This document shows, in pieces, positions 44,717 through 55,625 of a stretch of 64,000 nt of DNA (position 1 is the first letter of the stretch; each line of letters begins with the position of its first letter). This DNA is from Rhizobium sp. N324 (GTDB taxonomy: Bacteria; Pseudomonadota; Alphaproteobacteria; Rhizobiales; Rhizobiaceae), in contig NZ_CP013632.1 of the NCBI RefSeq assembly GCF_001664485.1, forward strand, positions 343,834 to 407,833. The letters run 5' to 3'. The translations under genes were made by a program, and so were the position numbers. The notes beneath the pieces are model-generated. The model saw only the letters and a list, made by a program, of their open reading frames with translations. It searched no databases and was not told the DNA's origin.

Positions 44717-45811
44717 TCAACTCGCAGCCGAACCCCGTTCTTCTTCCGGAAGCCAGGATCGGTAGAGCGGATGATCGGCGGCGATCGGCATCGGCGTCGG
44801 CCGGCCGGTGCGCTGCGAGAAATAAGCGGCCGTTACCAGCTCCAGCGAATTGCGGGCGTCCTGCAGCGTCACCGGCGGCTCCTTGTCCTCGATGATCGCC
44901 TTATGGAAGAGCTCGAACTGGCGGGTGTAGCCATCCTCGCCGGGCACATAGGCTGAGAGCGCCGCATCGATTTTCGCCTGGTGCTCCTCGGTTCCCGCGG
45001 TGAAGACCCAGGGATCGCGGCCCATCGTATAGGGTTCGAGGATGCTCTCGGCGACGAGATCGCCAAAGCAGAAGCGCAGACGGGAAATCTCCTTGCGCGA
45101 GCCGAGTGTCATCGACAGCGTCGCCAGCGAGCCGTTCTGCATCTTCACCGAAAGAGCCGCCGTATCCTCGACCTCGATCGGGTTGACCAGTGTCGCGCCA
45201 TAGGAAAACACCTCGGCGCAGGGGCCGTGCACATAATTCAGCATGTCATGGGCGTGAATGGCGTGGCCGAGAAGCCCACCACCGAGCTCGGTCGCCCATT
45301 TGCCGCGCCACGGCACGGCGTAATAATCCGGCCCGCGCCACCAATGAGTCTCGATCGTCGTCAGGAACGGCTTGCCGGCCAAGCCGCTTTCGATCAACAG
45401 CTTCAGTTTCTGCAGGCCGGAGCCGTAGCGATACTGGAAGATCGGCATCAGCTTCCTGCCGGGGAAGCGCGCGAGGATGCGCTCCATCTCGTCGACCTCG
45501 GCGATCGAGCCGAAGAGCGGCTTCTCGCAGATCACATGCTTGCCGGATTCGATGCCCTTGCGGCAAAGCTCGAAATGCGAGCTCGGCGGCGTCGAGATGT
45601 CGATAATGTCGAGATCGTCGCGAGCAAACAGCGAATCCACATCCTGGGTATATTCGCCAATGCCGTATTCCTCGCACAGCGCCCTGCCGCGCTCCTCATC
45701 GAGCGAGCAGAGCACGGGGACGTCGAAGAGATCCTTGTTCCAGCCGAAACCGGCCAGATGCCGCGCGGCAATGCCTGCGCCGATGACGCCGACGCGTAGT
45801 TTCCTGGTCAT
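44717..45811 (-). CDS. Gfo/Idh/MocA family oxidoreductase
   Basis: NAD(P)-dependent dehydrogenase of 364 residues. The Rossmann start is LRVGVIGAGIAARHLAGFG, the catalytic EKP motif is ICEKPLFGS and the barrel segment GGGLLGHAIHAHDMLNYV carries the conserved histidines. Starts 10 bases after the upstream paralogue. Typical substrates are inositols, sugars or amino sugars; none can be assigned from sequence. Confidence 0.9.
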   Translation of the reverse strand: MTRKLRVGVIGAGIAARHLAGFGWNKDLFDVPVLCSLDEERGRALCEEYGIGEYTQDVDSLFARDDLDIIDISTPPSSHFELCRKGIESGKHVICEKPLFGSIAEVDEMERILARFPGRKLMPIFQYRYGSGLQKLKLLIESGLAGKPFLTTIETHWWRGPDYYAVPWRGKWATELGGGLLGHAIHAHDMLNYVHGPCAEVFSYGATLVNPIEVEDTAALSVKMQNGSLATLSMTLGSRKEISRLRFCFGDLVAESILEPYTMGRDPWVFTAGTEEHQAKIDAALSAYVPGEDGYTRQFELFHKAIIEDKEPPVTLQDARNSLELVTAAYFSQRTGRPTPMPIAADHPLYRSWLPEEERGSAAS

Positions 45812-45821
45812 GATATCCTCC

Positions 45822-46832
45822 TCAGCGAGCGCCGATGCGCGCGGCTTTCGACTGGGCGTCGAGCGAAAGGCGGCAGACTTCGAAAACGTGATCCTGGGTC
45901 ATCGCCGTCTGCGTGCGGCTGCCGACATCGGCGGTGAAAGCGTCGAAATAATCGAGTTTTTCGCCGCTGCAATCGATATGGGTCATCTCCTTGCCGTTGA
46001 CGAGAAAGAGGTGATCCTTGCCCGGCCGGCCGGCAATGTCGATGTATTTGCGCAGCTCGATATAGCCTTCGGTGCCGAGGATGGTGAGGCGACCGTCGCC
46101 CCAGGTCGGCAAAGCCTCCGGCGTGAACCAGTCGACCCTGATATAGCCCGCCGCTCTGTCGGAGCGCAGCAGCACTTCGCCGAAATCCTCGAAGGCGGGT
46201 TTGTCGGGCATGCCGAAATTGCCGATCGAGCTGGCGATGACTTCGCCCGATGTGGATCCGGTATAGAACAAGAACTGATCGACCTGATGCGAGGCAATGT
46301 CGACGATGATGCCGCCGAAGGCTTCGGGATCGAAGAACCAGTCCGGCCTGGTCGGCAGCTGGAGGCGATGCGGGCCGACGCCGAGCGTCTGGATTACCTT
46401 GCCGATCGCGCCCTCGGCGACGAGCTTGCCGGCCTTGACGGCGGAGCGCACGCAGTGGCGCTCGGAAAAGCAGATCGAGAAGATCTTGCCGGTCTCGGCG
46501 ACAGTACGCCTGACCTCCTCAAGCTGGGCGAAGGTCGTGACCCCCGGCTTGTCGGTCATCACGTCCTTGCCCGCTTTCATCGCGCGGATGGCAAGCCCGG
46601 CGCGGTCGCGCGGGATCGCGGCAATGCAGATGACGTCGATCGACGGATCGTCGAAAAGCTTCTCCCGGTCGATCTGCGGCGCGTCGGGATAGGTCTTTTC
46701 GAAGGCTTCGCGCAATGCCGGCACCGAGGTCTGCGGGCAATAGCCGACGAATTCGCCGCCTGCGGCCAGCAATCCCTTCACGTGATCGAACGTATGCCCA
46801 TGGTCGATTCCGACGACGGCAAATCTCAACAT
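45822..46832 (-). CDS. Gfo/Idh/MocA family oxidoreductase (divergent)
   Basis: A 336-residue dehydrogenase in the same family, beginning LRFAVVGIDHGHTFDHVKGL. The glycine-rich loop reads GIDHGH instead of GxGxxG, so cofactor binding may be altered. The EKP position reads MTDKPGVTT, with Asp replacing Glu. The histidines in GGIIVDIASHQVDQFLFY are kept. The ATG at 46832 follows GGAGGATATTGCAGCG. First gene of the three-gene operon ending in the VOC protein. Confidence 0.87.
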   Translation of the reverse strand: MLRFAVVGIDHGHTFDHVKGLLAAGGEFVGYCPQTSVPALREAFEKTYPDAPQIDREKLFDDPSIDVICIAAIPRDRAGLAIRAMKAGKDVMTDKPGVTTFAQLEEVRRTVAETGKIFSICFSERHCVRSAVKAGKLVAEGAIGKVIQTLGVGPHRLQLPTRPDWFFDPEAFGGIIVDIASHQVDQFLFYTGSTSGEVIASSIGNFGMPDKPAFEDFGEVLLRSDRAAGYIRVDWFTPEALPTWGDGRLTILGTEGYIELRKYIDIAGRPGKDHLFLVNGKEMTHIDCSGEKLDYFDAFTADVGSRTQTAMTQDHVFEVCRLSLDAQSKAARIGAR

Positions 46833-47196
46833 CGCTGCAATATCCTCCCGGGATTTTTGAGCGCCGGCTGAAGGCGGCATCCTTCATATCGAGCAAAACA
46901 GATAACGAAACTTGCCTCCTGTCAAGGCAAGGCAGAGGTTGAAAGTGCACGTCTACATATGTAAACATTTGAAATTAAACAGATATTTTGTATCTAAATA
47001 GTTATTTATCGAGTTCTGGCGCCTTTTTGCCGACACGCCGCTCATTCGATCCGATTGGACGAAAGTCTTTTTCTCCAGCATCTCTTGCCCCGTATGCGCG
47101 AATGTGGTCGATTTCAGCCGCTGCCCGCTTGGGGGGCGGCACCATCTCGGAAATTTTCAAAGCACACGCCCCGCTTGCCTGTGACGGAGGATCACC
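46833..47196. promoter_or_regulatory. Divergent intergenic region between dehydrogenase operon and FAH gene
   Basis: A 364-base stretch without a supported gene. The section 46950-47010 is clearly AT-rich (ACATATGTAAACATTTG, AGATATTTTGTATCT) and contains the short palindrome ACATATGT, as expected of divergent promoters. No match to a known operator was recognised. Confidence 0.5.
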
Positions 47197-48357
47197 ATGA
47201 CTCATCCCCTTCTCGATGCCGCTGCATCGGCTGGTCTTTTTGTCGGCCGCGTCTGGAGCCCCGAGGCTGCCGGCCCGAGCATCGTAACGCTTCGCGAGGG
47301 GATGCTGGTCGACATTACCTCGCGCGACGCGCCGACGTTGAGTGCCCTGCTCGAGCGAGAGGATGCCGCCGGCTTTGTCCGCACTGCAGGCGGCAAGGCG
47401 ATCGGCTCGCTGGAGGAGATCGCCGCCAACAGCAAGGGAATGCCGGATGAAGCGCGTCCCCGTCTGCTGGCGCCGGCCGACCTGCAGGCAGTCAAAGCCT
47501 GCGGCGTCACCTTCGCCCAGTCGATGATCGAGCGCGTCATCGAGGAAAAGGCCGCCGGCAGTCCCGAGCGCGCCGCCTCGATCCGCGAGCGCGTCAGCAC
47601 GCTGATCGGCGGCAGTCTCACCAATCTCAAGGCCGGTTCGCCGGAAGCGGCCAAGGTCAAGCGGGCGCTGATCGACGAAGGCATGTGGTCGCAATATCTC
47701 GAAGTCGGTATCGGGCCCGATGCCGAGGTCTTCACCAAGGCGCCGGTGCTGTCCTCCGTCGGTTGGGGTGCGGATGTCGGCCTGCATCCGATCTCGACCT
47801 GGAACAATCCCGAGCCGGAAATCGTGCTTGCCGTCAACAGCCGCGGTGAAATCCATGGTGCGACGCTCGGCAACGACGTCAATCTGCGCGATGTCGAGGG
47901 CCGCTCGGCGCTGTTGCTCGGCAAGGCAAAGGACAACAACGCCTCCTGCTCGATCGGTCCTTTCATCCGCCTGTTCGATGCCGGTTATGGCCTGGACGAC
48001 GTGCGCAAGGCCGAACTCGACCTGAAGGTCACTGGCCGGGATGGCTTCGTACTCAACGGCAAGAGCTCGATGTCGCAGATCAGCCGCGATCCGACCGATC
48101 TCGTCAAACAGACGCTTGGGCCCCATCATCAATATCCCGACGGGTTCATGCTCTTTCTCGGCACGCTGTTTGCGCCGACGCAGGACCGCGATGCGCCGAA
48201 GCAGGGCTTCACCCATAAGATCGGCGATGTCGTCGAGATTTCCTCGGCTGGCCTCGGCGCCCTCGTCAACACCGTGCGCCTCTCCACCGAATGCCCGCCC
48301 TGGACCTTCGGCATTGCGGCGCTGATGGGCAACCTGGCGAAGCGCGGATTGCTCTAA
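47197..48357 (+). CDS. Fumarylacetoacetate hydrolase family protein
   Basis: FAH-superfamily enzyme of 386 residues. The N-terminal 100 residues are a family-variable cap; the catalytic fold starts about CGVTFAQSMIERV, with EPEIVLAVNSRGEIHGATLGNDVNLRD holding the metal-binding Glu and Asp, and GKAKDNNASCSIGPFI. Members are dehydratases, hydratases or hydrolases of 2-keto acids, including sugar acid 2-keto-3-deoxy derivatives. GGAGGATCACC precedes the ATG. It diverges from the Gfo/Idh operon and could act on its product. Confidence 0.88.
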   Translation: MTHPLLDAAASAGLFVGRVWSPEAAGPSIVTLREGMLVDITSRDAPTLSALLEREDAAGFVRTAGGKAIGSLEEIAANSKGMPDEARPRLLAPADLQAVKACGVTFAQSMIERVIEEKAAGSPERAASIRERVSTLIGGSLTNLKAGSPEAAKVKRALIDEGMWSQYLEVGIGPDAEVFTKAPVLSSVGWGADVGLHPISTWNNPEPEIVLAVNSRGEIHGATLGNDVNLRDVEGRSALLLGKAKDNNASCSIGPFIRLFDAGYGLDDVRKAELDLKVTGRDGFVLNGKSSMSQISRDPTDLVKQTLGPHHQYPDGFMLFLGTLFAPTQDRDAPKQGFTHKIGDVVEISSAGLGALVNTVRLSTECPPWTFGIAALMGNLAKRGLL

Positions 48358-48419
48358 CCTTTTGATTTTTCGTATTTCCGGCGGAAAACCGCTTTTGCAT
48401 CTTTCCTGAAGTGCTTAAG

Positions 48420-50558
<2,139 letters not shown>

Positions 50559-50656
50559 GCGTTTCCTCCGGCTTTTTCATCGGCAGCCTACCACTTCACA
50601 GGATCGCCGTGCGATACAAATCCTTGAATTTTTATTCCCGGCTGAGGAGCCGTCCC

Positions 50657-52015
50657 ATGAAGACAATGCAGATCTATGCCTTCGACATGAATTGCGTCGG
50701 GCATATCAACCACGGCCTATGGACGCATCCGCGTGACCAATCGATGCGCTATACCGATCTCGATTACTGGACGGAGTTCGCCAGGACCGCCGAGCAAGGC
50801 AAGCTCGACGGCATCTTCCTCGCCGATATCGTCGGCGTCTATGACGTCTATAAGGGCAGCCCTGCTCCGGTGATCGAGACGGCGGCGCAGATCCCGGTCA
50901 ACGACCCCCTGATCCCGATTTCGGCGATGGCCCATGTGACGACACATCTGGGTTTCGGCGTCACCGTCAACACCACCTACGAGCCGCCCTTCCTGTTGGC
51001 GCGACGCATGTCGACGCTCGATCACCTGACAAAGGGGCGGATCGGCTGGAACATCGTCACCGGTTATCTCGACAGCGCCGCCCGCAACATGGGCTTCGAC
51101 AGGCTGCCGGAGCATGATGCGCGTTACGACGCGGCCGAGGACTATCTCGAGATCCTCTACAAGCTCTGGGAGGGCAGCTGGGACGACGATGCGGTTTTGC
51201 GCGACAAAGCGGGCGGCATCTATGCCGATCCCTCCAAAGTGCGGGCCGTCCATCATGACGGCAAATATTACCGGATGGAGGGCATTCACCTTTGCGAGCC
51301 CTCGCCGCAGCGCACGCCCCTGCTCTTCCAGGCCGGCGCTTCGGCCCGCGGCCAGGACTTTGCCGCCCGCCACGCCGAATGTGTCTTCATCGCCAGCCCC
51401 AACCCCGGGGCGGCCCGGCCGACTGTCGACGCGCTTCGGGCGAAGGCGCAGAGGTTCGGCCGCGGCGGAGCCGCATTGAAGATCCTGAACCTGATCAGCG
51501 TTGTCGTCGGGCGGACGGAGAGGCAAGCACAGGACAGGCTGGAGGAGTATCGCCGCTATGCGAGCGTCGAGGCTTCGCTTGCGCATTACTCCGCCTCCAT
51601 CGGCATCGACCTGGCGAAATACCGGTTGGATGACGTCATCGACCAGAGTTCGACCAACGCCAATCAATCGGCGCTTGCCGCAATCACCAAGCAGGCGGCA
51701 AAGCCGGTGACGAAGCGGGAGATCGTCGACCAGATGGTGCTCGGCAGCCGGATGAAGCCGATGGTGGGCTCGCCGGAACAGATCGCCGACCATCTTGCGA
51801 CATGGATCGAGGAAGGCGGTATCGACGGCTTCAACCTGGCGCGGACGGTGGCGCCGGAGAGCCTGCGCGATTTCGTCGAATTGGTGGTGCCGGTGCTGCA
51901 GGAGCGCCGCCTCTTCAAAGCGGACTATGCCGAAGGACCGTTGCGGCAGAAGCTTTTCGGCGGCGGGAATGGCAGATTGCCCGCCGCCCATCCCGCCGCG
52001 CGCTTCCGCCGCTGA
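50657..52015 (+). CDS. LLM-class FMN-dependent monooxygenase (NtaA/SnaA/DszA type)
   Basis: Bacterial luciferase-like flavin monooxygenase, 452 residues. NtaA/SnaA/DszA family hallmarks are FLADIVGVYDVY, NTTYEPPFLLARRMSTLDHLTKGRIGWNIVTGYLDSAARNMG and LFQAGASARGQDFAARHAE. These enzymes need reduced FMN from a partner reductase; a candidate is encoded at 54914-55474. Substrates in the family include aminopolycarboxylates and organosulfur compounds. The ATG at 50657 follows GAGGAG. It converges on metI with one base between stops. Confidence 0.9.
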   Translation: MKTMQIYAFDMNCVGHINHGLWTHPRDQSMRYTDLDYWTEFARTAEQGKLDGIFLADIVGVYDVYKGSPAPVIETAAQIPVNDPLIPISAMAHVTTHLGFGVTVNTTYEPPFLLARRMSTLDHLTKGRIGWNIVTGYLDSAARNMGFDRLPEHDARYDAAEDYLEILYKLWEGSWDDDAVLRDKAGGIYADPSKVRAVHHDGKYYRMEGIHLCEPSPQRTPLLFQAGASARGQDFAARHAECVFIASPNPGAARPTVDALRAKAQRFGRGGAALKILNLISVVVGRTERQAQDRLEEYRRYASVEASLAHYSASIGIDLAKYRLDDVIDQSSTNANQSALAAITKQAAKPVTKREIVDQMVLGSRMKPMVGSPEQIADHLATWIEEGGIDGFNLARTVAPESLRDFVELVVPVLQERRLFKADYAEGPLRQKLFGGGNGRLPAAHPAARFRR

Positions 52016-52016
52016 A

Positions 52017-52670
52017 CTATCGCCGATCCAGCTTGGCGACAAGCCGGTCGCCAAACCATTGGATGCCGCAGACGAGGACGATGAGGACGGCCACCACCGC
52101 GATCATCACGGCGGTTTCGAAGCGCTGATAGCCGTAACGAATGGCGAGGTCGCCGAGGCCGCCGGCGCCGATCGCACCCGCCATCGCCGAAGCGCCGATC
52201 AGCGTCACCAGCGTGACGGTGAAACCGGCGACGATGCCGGGCAGCGCTTCAGGCACCAGCACTTCTCGGATGATAGTCCAGCGGTTGCCGCCCATGGCGC
52301 GCACGGCATCGATCAGCCCGCGGTCGACCTCCCGCAGCGACACTTCGGCGATGCGGGCGTAATAGGGTGTGGCGGCGATGGCGAGCGGCACGATGGCCGC
52401 CCAGGTGCCGAGCGCCGTGCCGACGATCAGCCGCGTCAGCGGGATCAGCGCCACCAGCAGGATGATGAAGGGCACCGAGCGGAAGCCGTTGACAACAGCG
52501 CCGAGCACACGGTTGATCCAGAGATTTTCAGCGATGCCGCCGCGTGCCGTGGCGACAAGGGCAAGACCGAGCGGCAGGCCGGCGACGAGGGAGATCACGC
52601 CGGAGGCGACGGTCATCAGAACCGTCTCCCAAAGCGAGCGGATCAGCAGTTCAAGCATGATCGGTGTCAT
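52017..52670 (-). CDS. metI: Methionine ABC transporter permease
   Basis: MetI-type permease, 217 residues, five membrane segments, with the docking loop ALPGIVAGFTVTLVTLIGASAMAGAIGAGGLG typical of methionine importers. The ATG at 52670 lies within the last 20 bases of metN, so the two are coupled. A TTG two codons upstream is an alternative start. Confidence 0.92.
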   Translation of the reverse strand: MTPIMLELLIRSLWETVLMTVASGVISLVAGLPLGLALVATARGGIAENLWINRVLGAVVNGFRSVPFIILLVALIPLTRLIVGTALGTWAAIVPLAIAATPYYARIAEVSLREVDRGLIDAVRAMGGNRWTIIREVLVPEALPGIVAGFTVTLVTLIGASAMAGAIGAGGLGDLAIRYGYQRFETAVMIAVVAVLIVLVCGIQWFGDRLVAKLDRR

Positions 52671-53739
52671 AGCCAAGCACCTCCACCCGGGCGGACCGGG
52701 CCGTCAGAAATTGTTCGACCTTTCCGGCAAGCGCGGGGTCGCGTGCGGGAACGGCGATGAAGAACCGCGCAACCGGCTGGTTCTGGATATGGTCGATGCC
52801 GCCATGCACGAGGCGGAAGGAATGTGGCAGCGCCGCCGAGAGTTCGGCAAACAGCGCGCCTTGCGCTTCAGGCCCGGCCAGATCGACACTGAGGATCGCC
52901 TCGCTGCCTGATGTCGCCGACAGCCGGCCGGCGATATGATCGGGAAGCTGCGGGCGGATGCCGCCGAGCAGGCTCCTTGTGATCGTTTCCTGCGGATCGG
53001 CAAAGACCGACCAGACCTGGCCCTCCTCGACGATCCGCCCGGCATCGATGACCGCGACGCGATCGGCGATGCCGCGTACCACTTCCATCTCGTGGGTGAT
53101 CAGCAGAATGGTCAGGCCGAGCTTGCGGTTGATGTCCTTCAGCAATGCCAGGATCGACCGGGTCGTCTCAGGGTCGAGCGCGGAGGTCGCCTCGTCGGAC
53201 AGGAGCAGCGCCGGGCGCGCCGCAAGCGCGCGGGCGATGCCGACGCGCTGCTTCTGGCCGCCGGAAAGCGATGCGGGATAGGCTTTCGCCTTATCGGCAA
53301 GGCCGACGAGCTCGAGCAGTTCATGCGCCCGCTTCAGGCGCTCGGCCTTGGCAACGCCCTCGATCTTTAGCGGCAGCGCGACATTGTCTTCGACGGTCTT
53401 GGCCGAGAGCAGGTTGAAGTGCTGGAAGATCATGCCGATGCGGCGGCGCAGCGGCTGCAACTGCTGTTCGGCAAGCGCCGTGATATCGCGGCCTTCGATC
53501 AGGATCTCGCCGCTGTCGGCGCGCTCCAGGCCGTTCAGGCAGCGGATCAGTGTTGATTTACCGGCGCCGCTGCGGCCGATGATGCCGAGAATCTCGCCTC
53601 TCCTCACGGTCAGCGAAATACCGTCGAGCGCGGGCGTGGTTCCGAACCGCCGCTTCACGTCGGTCAGCCTCACCACCTCTTCGGCAGCGGCCGCCTGCGG
53701 TTGTGTCGCGATGGCTGTGGTGGAAACAAAGGAATTCAT
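52651..53739 (-). CDS. metN: Methionine ABC transporter ATP-binding protein
   Basis: MetN ATPase, 362 residues: Walker A GRSGAGKST, signature LSGGQKQRVGIARAL, Walker B LLLSDEATSALD, switch LITHEMEVV. The C-terminal part (about 265 to the end) is the NIL domain, which in E. coli MetN binds methionine and inhibits transport when the pool is high. Follows metQ after an 88-base gap holding a hairpin. Confidence 0.94.
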   Translation of the reverse strand: MNSFVSTTAIATQPQAAAAEEVVRLTDVKRRFGTTPALDGISLTVRRGEILGIIGRSGAGKSTLIRCLNGLERADSGEILIEGRDITALAEQQLQPLRRRIGMIFQHFNLLSAKTVEDNVALPLKIEGVAKAERLKRAHELLELVGLADKAKAYPASLSGGQKQRVGIARALAARPALLLSDEATSALDPETTRSILALLKDINRKLGLTILLITHEMEVVRGIADRVAVIDAGRIVEEGQVWSVFADPQETITRSLLGGIRPQLPDHIAGRLSATSGSEAILSVDLAGPEAQGALFAELSAALPHSFRLVHGGIDHIQNQPVARFFIAVPARDPALAGKVEQFLTARSARVEVLGYDTDHA

Positions 53740-53763
53740 GTGCTTTTCCTTACAAATGCCGAA

Positions 53764-53793
53764 GGCGGCCCGGGCAAAAACGCCCGGACCGCC
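53764..53793 (-). other. Intercistronic hairpin between metQ and metN
   Basis: GGCGGCCCGGGC and GCCCGGACCGCC form a 12-bp stem (one G-U pair in the transcript) with a 6-base loop. In the transcript the loop, not the tail, contains the U-run. Same position relative to a binding-protein gene as the hairpins at 14601, 31889 and 35669. Confidence 0.6.
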
Positions 53794-53827
53794 TCTCGGC
53801 AGGCCTTAACCCCGGCCCTGTTTCGGA

Positions 53828-54667
53828 TCAATAGGCGCTGAGACCCGTCCCTTTGTAGACCTTGTCGAATTCGGCCTTGACAGTCTCGTTCTGATAGGAA
53901 GAGACAAGTGTCTTGACCCAGTCCGCATCCTTGTTGTCGTCCTTGACGGCAATGAAGTTGCGATAGGGATTGTCGGCGATCGGCTCCTGGGCAATGCGTT
54001 CGGCCGGAGAAAGACCGCTCTTCAGCGCCCAGTCGGTGTTGACGACACCGGCATCGAGATCGTCGATCGAACGGCCGACAATGCCTGCGTCGAGTTCCTT
54101 GATTTCGATCTTCTTCGGATTGTCGGTGACGTCGGCGACCGTTGCGAGAATGCCGGTGCCGTCCTTCAGCTTGATCAGGCCTTCGTTCTGGAGAACGCGT
54201 AGCGCCCGACCTTCGTTCGAGGGATCGTTCGGCACGCCGATGACGGCGCCTTCCGGAATCTCCGCGACGGATTTGTATTTCTTGGTGTAGAGGCCGATCG
54301 GCCAGACACCGGTGTAACCGACGCGAGTGATGTGGTAGCCGTGCTGCTTGATCTGGTTGTCGAGATAGGGCTGGTGCTGGAAAGCGTTGGCGTCAACTTC
54401 GCCGCGCTCCAGCGCTTCATTCGGCTGTGTATAATCGTTGAAGATGATCGTTTCGATCTTGAGGCCTTTCTTTGCCGCCTCGCTTGCGACCACGCGCCAG
54501 ATGTCCTCCTCCTCGCCGGCCATGATGCCGACCTTGATCGACTTGTCCTGGGCAAAGGAAGGAGCAGGTGCTGCAAAGGCAAAGAGTGTGGCAGCGGAAA
54601 CGGCGACGGCGGCAAGAGCCGCGCGGCGCGAAAGGGGGAAGCCGTGAAGATTTTTGTTCTTGGTCAT
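53828..54667 (-). CDS. metQ: Methionine ABC transporter binding protein (MetQ/NlpA family)
   Basis: NlpA-family binding protein, 279 residues from the ATG at 54667. The N-terminal export signal contains SRRAALAAVAVSAATLFAFA, with likely cleavage after APSFA. There is no lipobox cysteine, so unlike E. coli MetQ it should be soluble in the periplasm. The twin arginine in PLSRRAALA is weak as a Tat motif. Mature part has KVGIMAGEEEDIWRVVA, typical of the family. First gene of metQ-metN-metI. It may carry methionine or another sulfur compound. Confidence 0.9.
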   Translation of the reverse strand: MTKNKNLHGFPLSRRAALAAVAVSAATLFAFAAPAPSFAQDKSIKVGIMAGEEEDIWRVVASEAAKKGLKIETIIFNDYTQPNEALERGEVDANAFQHQPYLDNQIKQHGYHITRVGYTGVWPIGLYTKKYKSVAEIPEGAVIGVPNDPSNEGRALRVLQNEGLIKLKDGTGILATVADVTDNPKKIEIKELDAGIVGRSIDDLDAGVVNTDWALKSGLSPAERIAQEPIADNPYRNFIAVKDDNKDADWVKTLVSSYQNETVKAEFDKVYKGTGLSAY

Positions 54668-54860
54668 TGTTATATCCCGTCTGACTGAATGAGGCCAAGC
54701 GCGCCCCGAGCAGGCGGATATTGGCAAATGCGTGGATCGGGAGCGACGAAGGAAAGTCTGATGTGGAGGAAGGGTTGGGAAAACTCTTGCCCAGCCATCG
54801 ATATTGGCAGGATAAATTTCTACAAAATTTATGGATTACTTGCGGCTTGTAAGCATATTC

Positions 54861-54892
54861 TAAAAATGAAGACGGCGCCTCGAAGGCGCCGT
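54861..54892 (-). terminator. Intrinsic terminator after the FMN reductase gene
   Basis: ACGGCGCC and GGCGCCGT form an 8-bp stem with a 5-base loop. Read on the reverse strand it is followed by CTTCATTTTTA. It lies 22 bases after the stop of the reductase gene and separates it from metQ. Confidence 0.65.
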
Positions 54893-54913
54893 TTCAAGCC
54901 TGTGCGGTACTTT

Positions 54914-55474
54914 TTACTCGGCAGCAATAAGAGCCTGATTGCGGCCGGGAAAGAAGGCCGAAAGCTCGCCGATAACCTCCTCGATCCGCTTCGAAAGCGG
55001 TTCGGATGACACGCGGTAGTCGGTGAAGTCGCGATCGGACGCGTAGACGGCCGTCGGCAGCGTGTGCGACATGAAGAAGCCGAAGAGCGGGCGCAGCTGA
55101 TGCTCGACCATCAGCGCATGCCGGTCGCCGCCGCCTGTCGCGGTGATGATGATCGGCTTGGCGCGCAGTTCATGCGGGTCGATCAGGTCGATCAGATGTT
55201 TGAACAAGCCGGGATAGCTGCCTTTATAGGTCGGCGCGCCGATGACCAGCAGATCGGCATTGACGATATCGTCGATGACTTCCCTGGCGCGGCTGTCGAG
55301 ATCGCCGCGGCGCAGCGCCTGCCCAAGCGACGGGCCGACATCGGTCAGGTCATAGAGGGTGTTGTCGAAGCCGTATTTCTCGCCGGCAAGGCCGGCAATG
55401 TTTTCAACCAGTGTGAAGGTCTTCGAGGGTCGGTTGAAGCTACCCGCCAGGCCGACCAGTTTGTAAGCAGACAT
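54914..55474 (-). CDS. NAD(P)H-dependent FMN reductase (MsuE/SsuE-like)
   Basis: Flavodoxin-like reductase of 186 residues, beginning YKLVGLAGSFNRPSKT (phosphate-binding loop of FMN) and carrying GAPTYKGSYPGLFKHLIDLIDP and ITATGGGDRHALMVEHQLRPLFGFF, typical of the SsuE/MsuE/chromate-reductase group. GGAAGGAAATGGC precedes the ATG at 55474. It could supply reduced FMN to the monooxygenase at 50657. The terminator behind it suggests separate transcription from metQNI. Confidence 0.9.
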   Translation of the reverse strand: MSAYKLVGLAGSFNRPSKTFTLVENIAGLAGEKYGFDNTLYDLTDVGPSLGQALRRGDLDSRAREVIDDIVNADLLVIGAPTYKGSYPGLFKHLIDLIDPHELRAKPIIITATGGGDRHALMVEHQLRPLFGFFMSHTLPTAVYASDRDFTDYRVSSEPLSKRIEEVIGELSAFFPGRNQALIAAE

Positions 55475-55625
55475 GCCATTTCCTTCCAATATCGTACCGC
55501 GACCGAATATTGGATAGATATTATCTATAAAAATAGTGGATTAAAGAGATGCCTATCCCTCTTCACCATGAGGAGGAGAAAAATTCATTCGCCTGCAGGG
55601 GGCGCATCATGCGGACGATATCGCC

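Noticed and set aside
48358..48419. Terminator between the FAH gene and the mutase gene
   Set aside because: Only a 4-bp stem (GCGG/CCGC) before TTTT; too weak to call.
50559..50656. Cobalamin riboswitch in front of methylmalonyl-CoA mutase
   Set aside because: The gap is too short and lacks a B12-box-like sequence.
54668..54860. SAM-type riboswitch in front of metQ
   Set aside because: I looked for SAM-II and related conserved blocks and found none.
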